A stretch of 64,000 bases of DNA from Lamellibrachia satsuma (taxonomy: Eukaryota > Annelida > Polychaeta > Sabellida > Siboglinidae): contig BSQZ01000018.1 in the NCBI GenBank assembly GCA_033239005.1, positions 2,344,536 to 2,408,535 on the forward strand, in the 5' to 3' direction. A model generated the notes under the pieces. It searched no databases. It was not told where the DNA came from and saw nothing but the letters and a program-made list of their open reading frames with translations. The position numbers and the translations under genes are program-made. Below, one piece after another: positions 21,212-34,500 of the stretch (position 1 is the first letter of the stretch; every line of letters starts with the position of its first letter).

Positions 21212-24198
21212 CTGCAATACACAGACAAGCCATCAGTGCATATTTGGTTACACTGGGAAATAAATATCTTCTGTTATTTTCTTCAAATGAATGTTCTGCT
21301 GTGATACTCAGAAATGTGCAGTAAGAAAACAATATGCACATGTTTGTCAGAATATGAATACTTGTAATTAAATAAGGCATGCCATACATTTTATTAAACT
21401 TACTTTCCAAACTGTTTACAGACAACCACTACGGCAGCCAAAGCCATTACCACTGTTTGACTCTGCAACATGTGTTTACAGACAAACACCACAGCAGCCA
21501 AAGCCATTACCACTGTTTGACTCTGCAACATGTTGTAATTTATTTTCACAGCAGCTGCAATGTTGACTTCTGAATTGTGTTAATGGAAAGTACCTTGATG
21601 ATTTCGCGTGGCTCATTGTAGCGTATGTTGATTGTTGAACCATCTGCCATTACCATCATTGTAGATTCATACATGCGGGTGTATACCTTGCGGTTGATGC
21701 GGGTGATAGATGCTTTATTACAATTCCGTCGCAATGATATGGCGGCTTGTCTGCATGTCCAACATCGTTCTGTGGCTGCCAGATACCTGAATGATGTTCA
21801 GTGACGATTCATTATACATTCTTGATGGGAATTCTTGCTAGCTCAAAATATCCAGACAGCATTTAATAATTAACGTTCATTCTTTAAGATAATTATATTG
21901 AAATTGCAGCACTTGTTTGAATGGCAAATGGGTTCCATATTGATGCAAATTTAAACATTTCCTTTTGAATAGTAACAAATTCATTACAAAGGTCAGACTC
22001 TATTAAACTTAACGAAAATAACAACTTAATGAAAATAAATGACATTCTATTCAAATCAAAGACAAATGCTACCTACTGCCCAGACCTGGGGCAGAAGTAC
22101 TCAGTACTCGAGTACATTTTTGAAGTACCTGTACTCATATAACTTATGGGTCATTTACTCATGTTCATATTCAATGTATTCAGATTTTACGAGTACATCT
22201 GAGTACTTTCTCAATACATACTGTGAAATTAATTTATTTGTAGTTAACAAAATGAAACTTTCCTGATGTATTTGAATGTTCAACTATTTTTTAAATACTT
22301 TGTTATTTCTGATTAATATGACTATGATACCACTGAGTCCCAGTACCTCCTGAGACTTTTGCACCACTTACCCCATGGTCGCATTCTCCCATGACCCAAA
22401 AAAGGCAACAGGCAGCTTTTTTTCAGTCAGAAACACCCAGTTAAGCAAACAATTGTAGGCTACCAGTACAGGTCATAATCCCTGTTTGTTTAATTAAGCC
22501 ACCATGACAGGATGTCCACAAAGTGCCATTCATCAATTAACCCATCAGTTTCAGTTAGCCATTGAATGCCTTTAATACAGCCAGGAGACCATGCCACTGG
22601 GCACTGGGTAACTGCTAAGAACTGCTAGCTGAATCTTCCTAGATGTACACCAGTATAAGTATAAGTTTGGTGCCAGCAGTCTAATTAAAAAGTACAAAGG
22701 GGATTTTTTGAAATTCAAACAGTTTAGCTGTTTTAAAACTAGGAATATAATTTGAGAAATGAAAACCAGTGTGAGGATAGGTCTGTAAAGACTATATTTA
22801 TCTTAACATTTCTTATATGTGTTGAACCTGTTTTTTTTTCTGAAATATAATTTGAGAAACGAAAACCAGTGTGAACATGAGTCTGTAAAGACTATATTTA
22901 TCTTAACATTTCTTATATGTGTTGAACCTGTTTTTCTTTCTGTGTAACATAGGTACACCTGTGGTATGTATATATGTTACACATTTCTCATGATAACGAG
23001 ACTAAATTATAAATAAACTTTACCCCAAATGGTGCAACCTGTATGCAGAGACTTGAGAGGATGTGGCAGGAAGTGGGATGTTGGTAAAAAAATTGGTGGG
23101 AGGTTGGCCTCGAAAATAGGTGGGAGATTGACCACACAGTTCACAAGTTAAAAGCCTTGAAAGAGTGCAACACTCTGCTGCCAGATTTGTTAAAAATGAT
23201 TACAGACGGAACACAAATCCAGCAGATCTAATTACTGCCCTTGGATGGCCAACCCTCGAACGAAGGCGCATTATCAAACAAGCCACAACCTTCTACAAAA
23301 TTCTAAACATTGAGATCACCCCCCCCTCCAGACCTACTAACCCGCTCTCGAACCCGTGGACAATACATAACCCCCAAGTGTCGTATAAATGCAATGGTCT
23401 TTTCATTTTATCCCAGAGCCATTCGCATATGGAATATGATTCCACCAAAAATTACCAACATAAAAAACCCAAAATCATTTCAAGAAGCTATTATGAAACT
23501 CCCTTTCACCACACCTCCTCACCTAAACTGTCTTTAAAATACAGTGCTCAGCATAAACTTATCCATGGTGTGGGTATGGAGACTGTCTATGTGTGCATGT
23601 GGCAAGGCAGCGACAGTATCCATACACATAACCAACCTATTAAAAAAATTTTTTTAAACATCCTATACATAAAATAAATAAAACTATCAGATAAAAACCA
23701 TTTCAGCAACATTAATAATGATACTAGTCTCTTAATCGAATGTACCACCCACAGCGCATGCGCACAGTCCACCACAAACTCCTGCGTTAGCCCAAGTTTG
23801 GGCTGTTTGGAGTAAACCACTTGAGACTTGAGACAAATAGGTGGGAGGTTTGCTCCCCCAAAAAAACAGACACCTATAGGCTATACTACACAGTACACCC
23901 CCTCAAGCTTGCAATCACTGACACTGCATTGGGGGATTCGTCATTGTTACAAATTAAAAGCCAATGCCATGCCCCTGGCCTTGCCAATCCTAATGCCTGA
24001 TCATACCAATAAACTGATATTATCGCTCACGATAGGTTACATCTTCATCAATTCGTTTGAATAATTCAGCCTAATAAATAACTGCAATCATAGAACAATA
24101 TATTTTGTGAATATATACAATCCAACAATTTCAAGAGGGTCTGATCAAGGAAAATATGACAATTAATACCTAGAGAAAGTACGCGCGGTCAACGCCAT
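21065..24198 (-). CDS. MRPL55: Mitochondrial ribosomal protein L55
   Basis: Three exons: 24170-24198, 21594-21786 and 21065-21211 (stop TAG at 21065-21067), 122 residues, close to the 128 of human MRPL55. The start MALTARTFSRYLAATERCW is a plausible mitochondrial presequence: Arg-rich, no acids among the first 15 residues. The mature part has the family signature: KASITRINRKVYTRMY, DGSTINIRYNEPREIIK and LPLDVSTLSPEERAARLAKR, then an acidic patch and a C-terminal aromatic end (YSHLWKKK). It is a metazoan-specific large-subunit protein of the mitoribosome. The first exon is 29 bp and lies 309 bp from the divergent CTNS start. A polyadenylation signal AATAAA lies about 95 bp after the stop. All splice sites are GT-AG. 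Confidence 0.94.
21419..21540. repeat. 60-bp tandem duplication in MRPL55 intron 2
   Basis: Two adjacent copies of tgtttacagacaaccactac plus ggcagccaaagccattacca and following bases. They differ at a few positions. Confidence 0.9.
21594..21786 (-). CDS. MRPL55: MRPL55 exon 2
   Basis: Acceptor ttcag, donor GTACTT; 193 bp. Encodes the conserved core ITRINRKVYTRMY and GSTINIRYNEPR. Confidence 0.94.
21787..22735. other. MRPL55 intron 1, part without recognised features
   Basis: No exon, RNA or known repeat seen. Confidence 0.5.
22740..22945. repeat. Tandem duplication of about 103 bp
   Basis: Two copies (tataatttgagaaatgaaaa, then gtctgtaaagactatattta and gtgttgaacctgttttt) lie next to each other in MRPL55 intron 1. 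Confidence 0.9.
23160..23560 (+). mobile_element. LINE RT C-terminal fragment, antisense in MRPL55 intron 1
   Basis: A plus-strand frame reads LQHSAARFVKNDYRRNTNPA, then WPTLERRRIIKQATTFYKI; after a frameshift near 23330 it continues RTRGQYITPKCRINAMVFSF, YPRAIRIWNMIPPKI and SFQEAI. This is the C-terminal end of Jockey/CR1-type pol. Confidence 0.85.
24170..24198 (-). CDS. MRPL55: MRPL55 exon 1
   Basis: ATG at 24198, 29 bp, donor GTATTA; encodes MALTARTFS and two bases of the next codon. Confidence 0.88.
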
Positions 24199-24507
24199 CA
24201 CGATAATATAAGCTTGAAAGTCGCGATTACCATATTTAGGCCTCTGTAATCGAACACACACATATTGTTACTATATGTACGGCTTAGGAGCATGTATGCG
24301 CATCACAACATTTTTTTCTTTCCAAATATAACATACATACACAAAACCATGCACAAAACCGTAATTAAAGAGAGACAAAATTACCAAATTAAGACATTTA
24401 TCGTCAAAGATAAAATCTCAAATAATGACAACTCCCTTGGTCATATGGTTAATGACACATGACGTATCACATGATAAAATAAAAACAAACTGATAAATCT
24501 GGACAGC
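24199..24507. promoter_or_regulatory. Bidirectional promoter region between MRPL55 and CTNS
   Basis: 309 bp separate the two divergent start codons. The gap contains TCACATGA at 24467-24474 (an E-box of the type bound by MITF/TFE factors), next to a CRE-like tgacgta at 24460-24466. No TATA box in a standard place. Promoter function is inferred from the head-to-head layout. Confidence 0.65.
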
Positions 24508-24586
24508 ATGGCGTTTTGTGAATCTAAAAAGCATTCATTCCTTGTTTTTACACTGTTGATAGCAACATTGATTTCCAGTGGTTCAG
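24508..24586 (+). CDS. CTNS: CTNS exon 1 (signal peptide)
   Basis: ATG at 24508, donor GTAAGC. Encodes [10 protein letters not shown] followed by a hydrophobic core [14 protein letters not shown], ending in phase 1. Confidence 0.88.
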
Positions 24587-25461
24587 GTAAGCCGTACCTA
24601 TTACAACAAATGTGTAACAATATTTTATTATAAAGAGTTTATAAGCCTTGAAGAGAGGGTTCATTCGTACCCGGTAGAAGAAGAAGATACTAACTAGGTC
24701 TAGGACCAGGCCTAGCGGCTAGCCATTTTTTGCTAGGCCAACCCGGAACTTGGAGTAGGTCTAAGATTAAGTAGGTCCTAATTGATTTGAGGTCAATGAA
24801 CAACTATTTAAACGTGTTTACTAAATATAGATAAATCATGTTTGTATCCACATAACAGTTCTGAATGAGATAGCAGAACAACTAGTATATCGATTACTAA
24901 AATTATATGTGAATGTGTATCTCTCATCAACGTTATGATCTTCGACTGAAACATCAGTAGGGAGGTCAAACCATTTTTTTATATTGTATTATTTTTTTAT
25001 ATTTCCCCGCAACGTGCTAGTTTAAAATTTTCTGACGGTTTTTTCATATGTTCAGTATTGATTAAATTTTTCATATAAATCACCAGAAAAGTACATTTTG
25101 GAATGTCTTGAATATTAGCCTGTCTATATAGAAGCCTAAATAACAATTTCTTCCTGAAGGACAAATAATTACTCTAGCCAAAAAAAACTAGTTAATGACA
25201 GAGAGAAATTGTTAATTCAGAACTATCACATAAATTATATATAACGTTGGTTTTTAAATACAGTAATGTCAGTGTACAGACAAAACTTCATAATTCATCA
25301 TGAGAGATAAAAAATATTTTTACTAGCATTAATAACTAATATTAATAGTATGATTTTAAATATATATAATACATATATTTAATAATTATACCAACAGTCT
25401 TTAATTTTAGTGTAATTTACTTATATAGAGCCAAATTTACGCAATAATCCAATTTGGTGTC

Positions 25462-25509
<48 letters not shown>

Positions 25510-28500
25510 AAAATAGTGGTATATACACATTCAATTAATTAGCATTGTAATAATAATGGCAATATCAGTAATATGCCAATAGTGAAATAGCAGTCTTTAT
25601 TTTTTTTTGAGTTGGCCTAGTTCCCTTTTGAACCAGATTCACTAAGTTTGAACTGAACCCACAAAATGTATAAAATATATCATAGTTATGATACTAAATA
25701 AAATCATCATCAAACTAAACCCTAATAGCACTGAAATGTTCATTGTGAACGATAATACAAGCAGGTAGCATAATATGTATCCTATAATGCAATGCGCACA
25801 CCACACATGTCGACAAGATGCCAAGATGTGCGTTTATGCAACTGCACCATAGGTCAACACAGGAATCAGGTTGTTGTAGACATACCATGAACGAAGCTGA
25901 ATGGAACTACTGAAATTCTTTAAAAAAACTTTAAAAGTAAGTCAACTTAAATGCTAAATTAATATGACTTTTCATAAATGGAGTACAATGATATTGACAT
26001 ATTCAAATTTATCTTTTATCCCTCTTCCTTTATAATTATTTAAGCTGGACACCCTCGTTATCATAATCCAGTAATCAGTCGAGAAAGGAAGGCCCTATCA
26101 GTGAGATCCAAGAAGGCCGCATCCGAAAATAAACAAAAACAAACTACGACAACAATTTTGATAAATGTATTACTGCTCTTAACTACTTCCAAAAAATACG
26201 TTTTCAACACAGCTGCACATTATTAACGTATTGACAACATGATTATACATATAATCTAACGTACTTTTCATAATAATAATATTATGAGCAATAAATTGCG
26301 ACTCCTGTCCCCCATGTTAGCAGAAGGTAAGTCAGATCAGTCTGACATCACTAGCGTCAGTACATCTATGCTACCAAGGCAATGGAAAGACGCTATCATA
26401 TGCCCTATCAACAAGAAATTTGACAAATGAAACCCTGCACACTACAAACCAGTATCCTTTACATCAGGTATCTGTATGACCCTAGAGAGAGATTGATTGT
26501 TGACCAGTTTATAGAACACATCGAGCCTCGAGGTAAACGTTAGACCTTCCAATCCTTCCAAACAGACATCATCTAAACATTCAAAATTAAAGGGATTAAA
26601 GGGATCGTTTCAGTCACTCAGAATTGTAAGTGTGCTATTTCCATCGAAGAAGATGTTCTCAAGACATTGGAACAACTAGAGTCCACAGTGAGAAACTCCA
26701 TGTACAGCAGACAACAGGTCTGAGACACAAATTCTTCAGCACCAGAGTTGTGAATGCCAGGTACTAACCATCAAAGGGCACAATCCACGCCACAGCAGTC
26801 AGTGAGGTTAAGTCCTGACTTAGAAGATAACAGAAAGATCATCTAGACCTGTACAGCAGGTACCATTTCATAAACTAGACAAAACAGAACAGCAACAGTA
26901 ACAACAACAGTAACAACAACAATAGTATCAAATCAGTTGTGAAAACATGAACAAGGCCAACAGAAAAACCAATCCTTGAGCCGGTCTTATTACTCAAAAC
27001 TGGGTAACTATTGATTATGCATGTATACAAGGTATGTAGACTTCGTGACCTAGGCTAGGGCTAGGTATGTAGACTTTGTGACCTAGGCTAGGGCTAGGTA
27101 TGTAGACTTTGTGACATAGGCTAGGGCTCTGTATGTTTTCTTTTGTAAAAATTTAGTAATTTCATATTCGCATATATAGCAATTTGTAACATGCAGATTG
27201 TCAATGACGACTGCCCTTTTAATGTAAAGGGTGGCTAAAATAAATAAAGCTTTCATATATTTCATTTTACAAAATTCGTAGGAAAGATGGTTATGACATT
27301 CAAGTTACAATCTACCGCATTACATCTAGTTTTGCACTTTTTTCAGTGGGGCTTCAAATTCTGTAATATAATATAAAACCCTTGTCTATTTTCTATCTGG
27401 CACTGAGTCATATAGTCGGCATTGCTGTTGGATATGTATCACTGAATAGTCTGCACAGTAATTGTAGTATGACTGAATGCTTCCCAGAGGTGTCAAGATG
27501 ATGAGGGGGTGAAGTTTGAAGTTCTTTGAGCAGTACTAAGGACTGGACACCATACTATATAAAAACTTACTTTTAATATTGTTAATGCCATACCACCATA
27601 GGTCTATTGTTACAGAGCACACACCTCTGCTTTGTTTGCCCATCACAAAGTGGCTCCACCCATAGCCATTATAACTAATAATAATATAAGTACACATTTT
27701 ATTATTGTTCCCTAGGACATATTTTAATCGAGTTATAATAATATAAGTACATATTTTATTATTGTTTCCGAGGACATGCTTTAATTGAATTTTCCTAGGA
27801 GACGCCTATTAACAGAACTGGTTATATTTTGTTTTATGCGACTAGCACACCATTTTAGCTAGCATTTGAACAATAATTACCAAAGATGCAGCAGTCATGT
27901 TCTTGATTGTTGCTGATCTTTTTTGGTCAAATTCCACTCTTCTTCTGACTGCAGATTTTGGCAATACACACATGGGCCAGATTGACAATATAAATACTTC
28001 ACAATATTACATATAATTGTTTTCAGTCAGACTTGTTTATGATGTTTTTAATGTAATTTAGGAAACTGAACCTTTTGTGAAATTGCAATATAAGTGTAAC
28101 TTTCCTATGTTGTAAACAATTATTTAATTGATTAATTAACGTTTCTATAGAAATAAAGCTACGCAATTGAAATCATTCAAATCAGAATATGGGATTTACA
28201 AATTTTCACTATATCTAAGATATTTACAATATTATTCTGAGTAAACCAGTTGTTATCTGTACATTGTTATTTTTAATATGTAAACTCGCCTGATAAGTAT
28301 TGGTGTTTTGTTCTGCACTCTTGTTTTTTGTGTTATCAGTCAAGATGGGTGCATACAATAAACATAATGTGTGTTATGTCGTACATGTTCAAAGTTGGTT
28401 TTACTTATGAGTTCTTTGTCTCCTTTTATAGGCAAAACATCCGTGAATTTCAATCCAGATACTGTAAAATTTCAAATAGACCAGTTTCAAGATGTAACAT

Positions 28501-31500
28501 TAAAACTAAGGTAAGTCATCTCTTGGACAATTTGTGTGTATGTATTTTTATCAAAGCATTATTCATCTCAGTGAGTTTTATTAATTTATTTAGCAGAACA
28601 TTTTTGTTGGAAAAATATCAGCACTCATTTTGAAAAATATCTGCTTATGGATTTTATATACATAGTTTCCGCTTTGTTTAGTTTAGTGTTTTGACAACTG
28701 AGTAAACTCAGGCAACAAGTGTATGTAAATACACAACTTGTTGTCCAAGAGGCCCGTGCTCAACCACCACTACACAATTAGATATATTTTTTAAATCCCC
28801 TAAATCTATCATTTGTAAATGTGCATCTATGACTCGTTTGTTTTTATGTTTCCCGTCTCTGTTAATTAAGACAATGGAGAACACTTGGAATGCTTGACTT
28901 TGTGATACCAAACTCACTTTATAGATAGAGAAGCGTCTCTTTGCAGTGAATCCTTGAATCACAGTGCTACTTTGAAGTTCACCTATCAGTTGGGTGGTTC
29001 ACGTCCCAAGTACTCAGAGCCAAAGGACCACAGGATTGTGAAGGAGATTCCAGATGTCACTCTAACTGAGAATCAAACTTTCACCACAGTCAGAGTGACA
29101 GGCATTCATACAGGGTCTATCATCATTGGTGTTAATTCATCTGATGATCAGTTTGTTGAGTAAGTCGTTTATCTATGAGCCTGTAAGTGTATGCACCGTC
29201 AGTGCACACATGCATGCATGTTTGCCTCTATGCACATACGTGTGTTTGCATGCATGCACTTTATTCTGTATGCTTGTTGTAATATCTTCTGCTGCCAGCC
29301 TTCATGTGTCCTTGTCTGGACGACTTTATGGAAATGGATCAAGGCCAGTCATCATTCAACTATCATTCTTATGCATAGACTCACTTAATTCTTACTATCA
29401 ACACGTGTGGTGACCGTGTCTCTCTCTCTACATACTTCCCTTGCGGTGCTATAATTTCTTGATTTCTCACAGGCCATAGTGGAACTTCAGGTAGTCAAAA
29501 TGCAGTATTGTATAGCATATTGGCACAATCAGTGAGACTCAATGCCAATTACTTCATTTATGCGATGGCAGTAGAATTCTTTGCAATAGAATTCTTAAAA
29601 TATTCTATAATGATTCATTTCAAACGAATTCATTAGTTGCAGGTTAGCATTGCTCCAAGTCCAGTTTGCACAAGCAGCTATAAGTAGGAAGAGGAAATAT
29701 GCAAGTGTGCAATATTTTGTGTCTTGCCTTCTGCCCCATAGAACTGTCACACGCTGTCAGCTCTAAGGGTTTCTCCTCAGTTCAAATTCTTTTTTCGTCT
29801 CATTTTAGAATCAATTCATGAAAAATCAAACCTGCTATCGCTCGTTTGTGCAGATTTGTTATTTAGTTTTGGTGAAATCATCAGACAAACTGTTTTTGAC
29901 CAGATCCGGTGAAAATTGGACTAAAAAAGGACAAAAGTGCTCCACTGTATATATTGTGTCACAAGGTTATTCACACTTTCACAAGTTATCTGATCTAATA
30001 ATCAAAGTAATTTCTTTCAATAATTTTAACAAAAGTATACACTCTTGTATTGAACTGATTGTGCATAGTATTCATACAGTACATAGTATTCATACAGTGC
30101 ATAGTATTCATACAGTACAGATTTGAACAACAACAAACCTGATTCATGAGGAGCTAAATAAATTACGGAGGGAATTTTTAATACCAAGGTCGTATATTAT
30201 CTGATTGATATTGAGCATTCACCATCCCCATTAATCACAGACCCAAGGAACGTATATTTTGTATGTCATCATTCACTGTTGGGGACAATTGCTGTGTCAG
30301 TGTTGACATCTATTGGTACAAAACGTACTCATTCTCAGACTCCCTTCCGTGAATTAGTGCTTCAAAATGTTGATAATTCTCCAGTTTGATGATGCAGTAT
30401 GGTTATATTTTGCATGTGACCAACATTTACTTTAATTAGTATGCAGGACTTGACCCCCCCACCCCTCTTAGTAAGCAGGATTTGACTCCCCTCCCCTCTT
30501 AGTATGCAGGACTTGACCCCCCACCCCTCTTAGTATGCAGGGCTTGACTCCCCTCCCCTCTTAGTATGCAAGCCTTGACTCCCCTCCCCTCTTAGTATGC
30601 AGGCCTTGACCCCCTCCCCTCTTAGTATGCAGGCCTTGACCCCCACTCCCCTCTTAGTATGCAGGCCTTGACCCCCCTCCTCTCTTAGTATGCAGGCCTT
30701 GACCCCCACTCCCCTCTTAGTATGCAAGCCTTGACACCCCTCCCCTCTTAGTATGCAGGCCTTGACCCCCTCCCTTCTCAGTATTCAGGCCTTTACCCCC
30801 TCCCCTCTTAGTATGCAGGCCTTGACCCCCTCCTCTCTTAGTATGCAGGCCTTGACCCCCTCTCATCTTAGTAGGCAGGCCTTGACCCCCTCCCCTCTTA
30901 GTATGCAGGCCTTGACAACCCTCCCCTCTTAGTATGCAGGCCTTGGCCACCCTCCCCTCTTAGTATGCAGGCCTTGGCCACCCTCCCCTCTTAGTATCCA
31001 GGCCTTGACTCCCCTCCCCTCTTAGTATGCAGGCCTTGACCACCTCCCCTCTTAGTATGCAGGCCTTTACCACCTCCCCTCTTAATATGCAGGCCTTGAC
31101 CCCTCTCCCCACTTAGTATTCAGATTCAGACAGTTTATTGCCAAGTTACATTAAAAAAATGAGCAAGGAATTTGTGGTGTAAGAACTCACACACACACCC
31201 GCAAACCCACCCACCCACCCCAGAAGCAGCCATTCAATTATATACATCCACACACACCACTCTCGCCTATCTAAAATGTGCATGTAAATCAGAAACATTG
31301 CAAAAAAGACACAACTAGGCTAAAATGTGTATAAATTAATAACAAAGCCAACTGCCAACAAATTTTAAAGAAATTCACCTGTCTCCAAGCATAAAAGTAC
31401 TAACTTGGTAGGATAATATTAATATAATAATAGTAATTTTCATGAATGCACCATTGCATCTGTCTTAACATTACCTAAGAAACAGTAAAACAGTAAAAAT

Positions 31501-34500
31501 ACATACATATAGTTAGATGAGTAAAATGGAAATGGTGGCATAGGAACATAAGAACGGGACTGGCAGAAGACAGAGTTATGGCACGAGTAAGACCTCTCTG
31601 TTCAAGTGTCTCACAGCCTGCGGGTAAAAGCTGTTCCTAAGCCTTGTTGTTCTAGTCTTGATGCTTCTGTAGCGTTTACCAGAGGGAAGAAGCTCAAAGA
31701 GATGGTTGGCTGGGTGAGTTGTATCCCGTGCAATGGTTGGCTGGGTGGGTTGTATCCCGTGCAATGGTTGGCTGGGTGGGTTGTATCCTGTGCAATGGTT
31801 GGCTGGGTGGGTTGTACCCCATGCAATGGTTGGCTGGGTGGGTTGTATCCCGTGCAATGGTTGGCTGGGTGGGTTGTATCCCGTGCAATGGTTGGCTGGG
31901 TGGGTTGTACCCCGTGCAATGGTTGGCTGGGTGGGTTGTACCCCGTACAGTGGTTGGCTGGGTGGGTTGTATCCCGTGCAATGGTTGGCTGGGTGGGTTG
32001 TATCCCGTGCAATGGTTGGCTGGGTGGGTTGTATTCCGTGCAATGCTCCTGGATTTACGCATGCAGCGAAGTATGATAAACAGACTCTGTGGATGGCAAC
32101 TCGCTCCCAATGATTCTGGATGTGCCCTTCACAATGGCTTCTAGCTGCTGTTTCTCCTCCTGACCGGCACGGCCAAACCACACTACACAGGCCTTTAACT
32201 CCCCCTCCCCTCTTAATATACATTTCTTGACCCCGCCTTAGTATGCTTTGTAGGAATAAGTAAACGTTGACAATTGTGAATGGCCCCTGTTGTCAATGAC
32301 TTGAACGCCTTTACCCAACTTTCCTACTTTAGTTTTAGATCCACTTGGCTTTAGACCAATATTTGATGGATTAAGTGTACACTGTTATTACACATTGCCA
32401 GATTAAGTTTGGCCACAATCTGTTTTTCATAATCTGTTTTGCCATGAATGTTTATATAATTAAAAAAAACCAGACGGAGTTAAGTAAATATTCCATTGTA
32501 GTTGATCAAGCCAGGGCACACCATAATTCTATAAGATACTGAAATGGATATAAAAATTTATTTTAATTGTTTGTACAAATTGAGAGACACAATTATTTCT
32601 ATGAAATGCTAGAATATCCACATAATAATGTTAAACAGGAAAAAACACAATTTTTATTATGACTGAATTAAATATATACATATATTCACACACCCACAAT
32701 CACGTGCACACGCACGCGCGCGTGCATAATTATACACATAATAATTATTGTATAATATGCATCGCCATGATGCTTGCGTGCGCACACAGGCACACACATT
32801 TCATATATATAATATATATCAACAATGACATCAACTATCAATGTTCTGCAGATATTCTGAATGTGGCATCCTCATAACTGTGCCAAAACTCTCAATTGAA
32901 CATATAAATATGTGTTGTATTTCAGTCTGGACAAAACATTTGTTCGTGTGCGAGTCGTACACAGCGAACCGGTGGAAATCATCAGTGCCGTGATTGGCTG
33001 GATCTACTTCATCGCGTGGTCCGTCTCATTTTACCCCCAGGTCTTCTACAACTGGAGACGTAAGAGGTGGGTGATGTATGGCAGGCACACTGCACAAACT
33101 ACGTTCTGTTTACACATGTATGGCAGGCACACTGCACAAACTACGTTCTGTTTACACATGTATGGCAGGCACACTGCACAAACTACTTTCTGTTTACACA
33201 TGTATGGCAGGCACACTGCACAAACTACGTTCTGTTTACACATGTATGGCAGGCACACTGCACAAACTACTTTCTGTTTACACATGTATGGCAGGCACAC
33301 TGCACAAACTACTTTCTGTTTACACATGTATGGCAGGCACACTGCACAAACTACGTTCTGTTTACACATGTATGGCAGGCACACTGCACAAACTACTTTC
33401 TGTTTACACATGTATGGCAGGCACACTGCACAAACTACGTTCTGTTTACACATGTATGGCAGGCACACTGCACAAACTACGTTCTGTTTACACATGTATG
33501 GCAGGCACACTGCACAAACTACTTTCTGTTTACACATGTATGGCAGGCACACTGCACAAACTACGTTCTATTTACACATGTATGGCAGGCACACTGCATA
33601 AACTACGTTCTGTTTACACATGTATGGCAGGCACACTGCATAAACTACGTTCTGTTTACACATGTATGGCAGGCACACTGCACAAACTACGTTCTGTTTA
33701 CACATGTATGGCAGGCACACTGCACCAACTACGTTCTGTCTACACATGTATGGCAGGCACACTGCACAAACTACGTTCTGTTTACACATGTATGCAGGCA
33801 CACTGCACAAACTACTTTCTGTTTACACATGTATGGCAGGCACACTGCACAAACTACGTTCTGTTTACACAGGGACTGTATTTCTCAACATTGCCATGTC
33901 TGTAGCACTGAGGGTTCTTACAAAATCTCTCGCACTGTCCGGTGGTCAGTGTCCAAGCACTGCTCCCTGCCCATAGGCAACTAGGATTGGGACAATTAAT
34001 TTATTTTTTAGTGTTTGTGTAATAGTATGTATTTAGATATCTTAATGATTTAGAAAAGCTTTATACATACCATTACTTACTTACTTAGTCCCCTTCGCTC
34101 AAGGAAGAGCATAGGGCGGACACGACTCTTTTCCAAAGCATTCTGTTATTTGCTGCTTTCTTCATCTCTTTCCAGGTGGTTCCATGTTTCCTTACTTCCT
34201 CGGCTATTGATCTCCTCCAAGTAGTTTTGGGTCAGCCTGTTTTCTTGTTCCTTGTGGATTCCAGTCTAAGGCCTGTCTCGTGACATTGTTGGTTTGTTTT
34301 CGGAGGGTGTGTCTTATCTATGTCCATTTTCTTCTTGCAATCTCTCTCTTGATGCTGTGTTGGTCTGTCCTCTAGATTTCTTTGTTTGTAGTTTTATCTT
34401 GCCATTTGGTTTTCAGGATGTATCTCAGACATTTGTCAGTGAATATTTGTAGCATTCGGGTCATTGTCTTGGTTACTCTCCATGTTTCGGAGCCATATAG

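Noticed and set aside
33046..33984. Long repetitive ORFs over the 42-bp array
   Set aside because: Same cause; the only coding part is CTNS exon 4, which ends at 33066.
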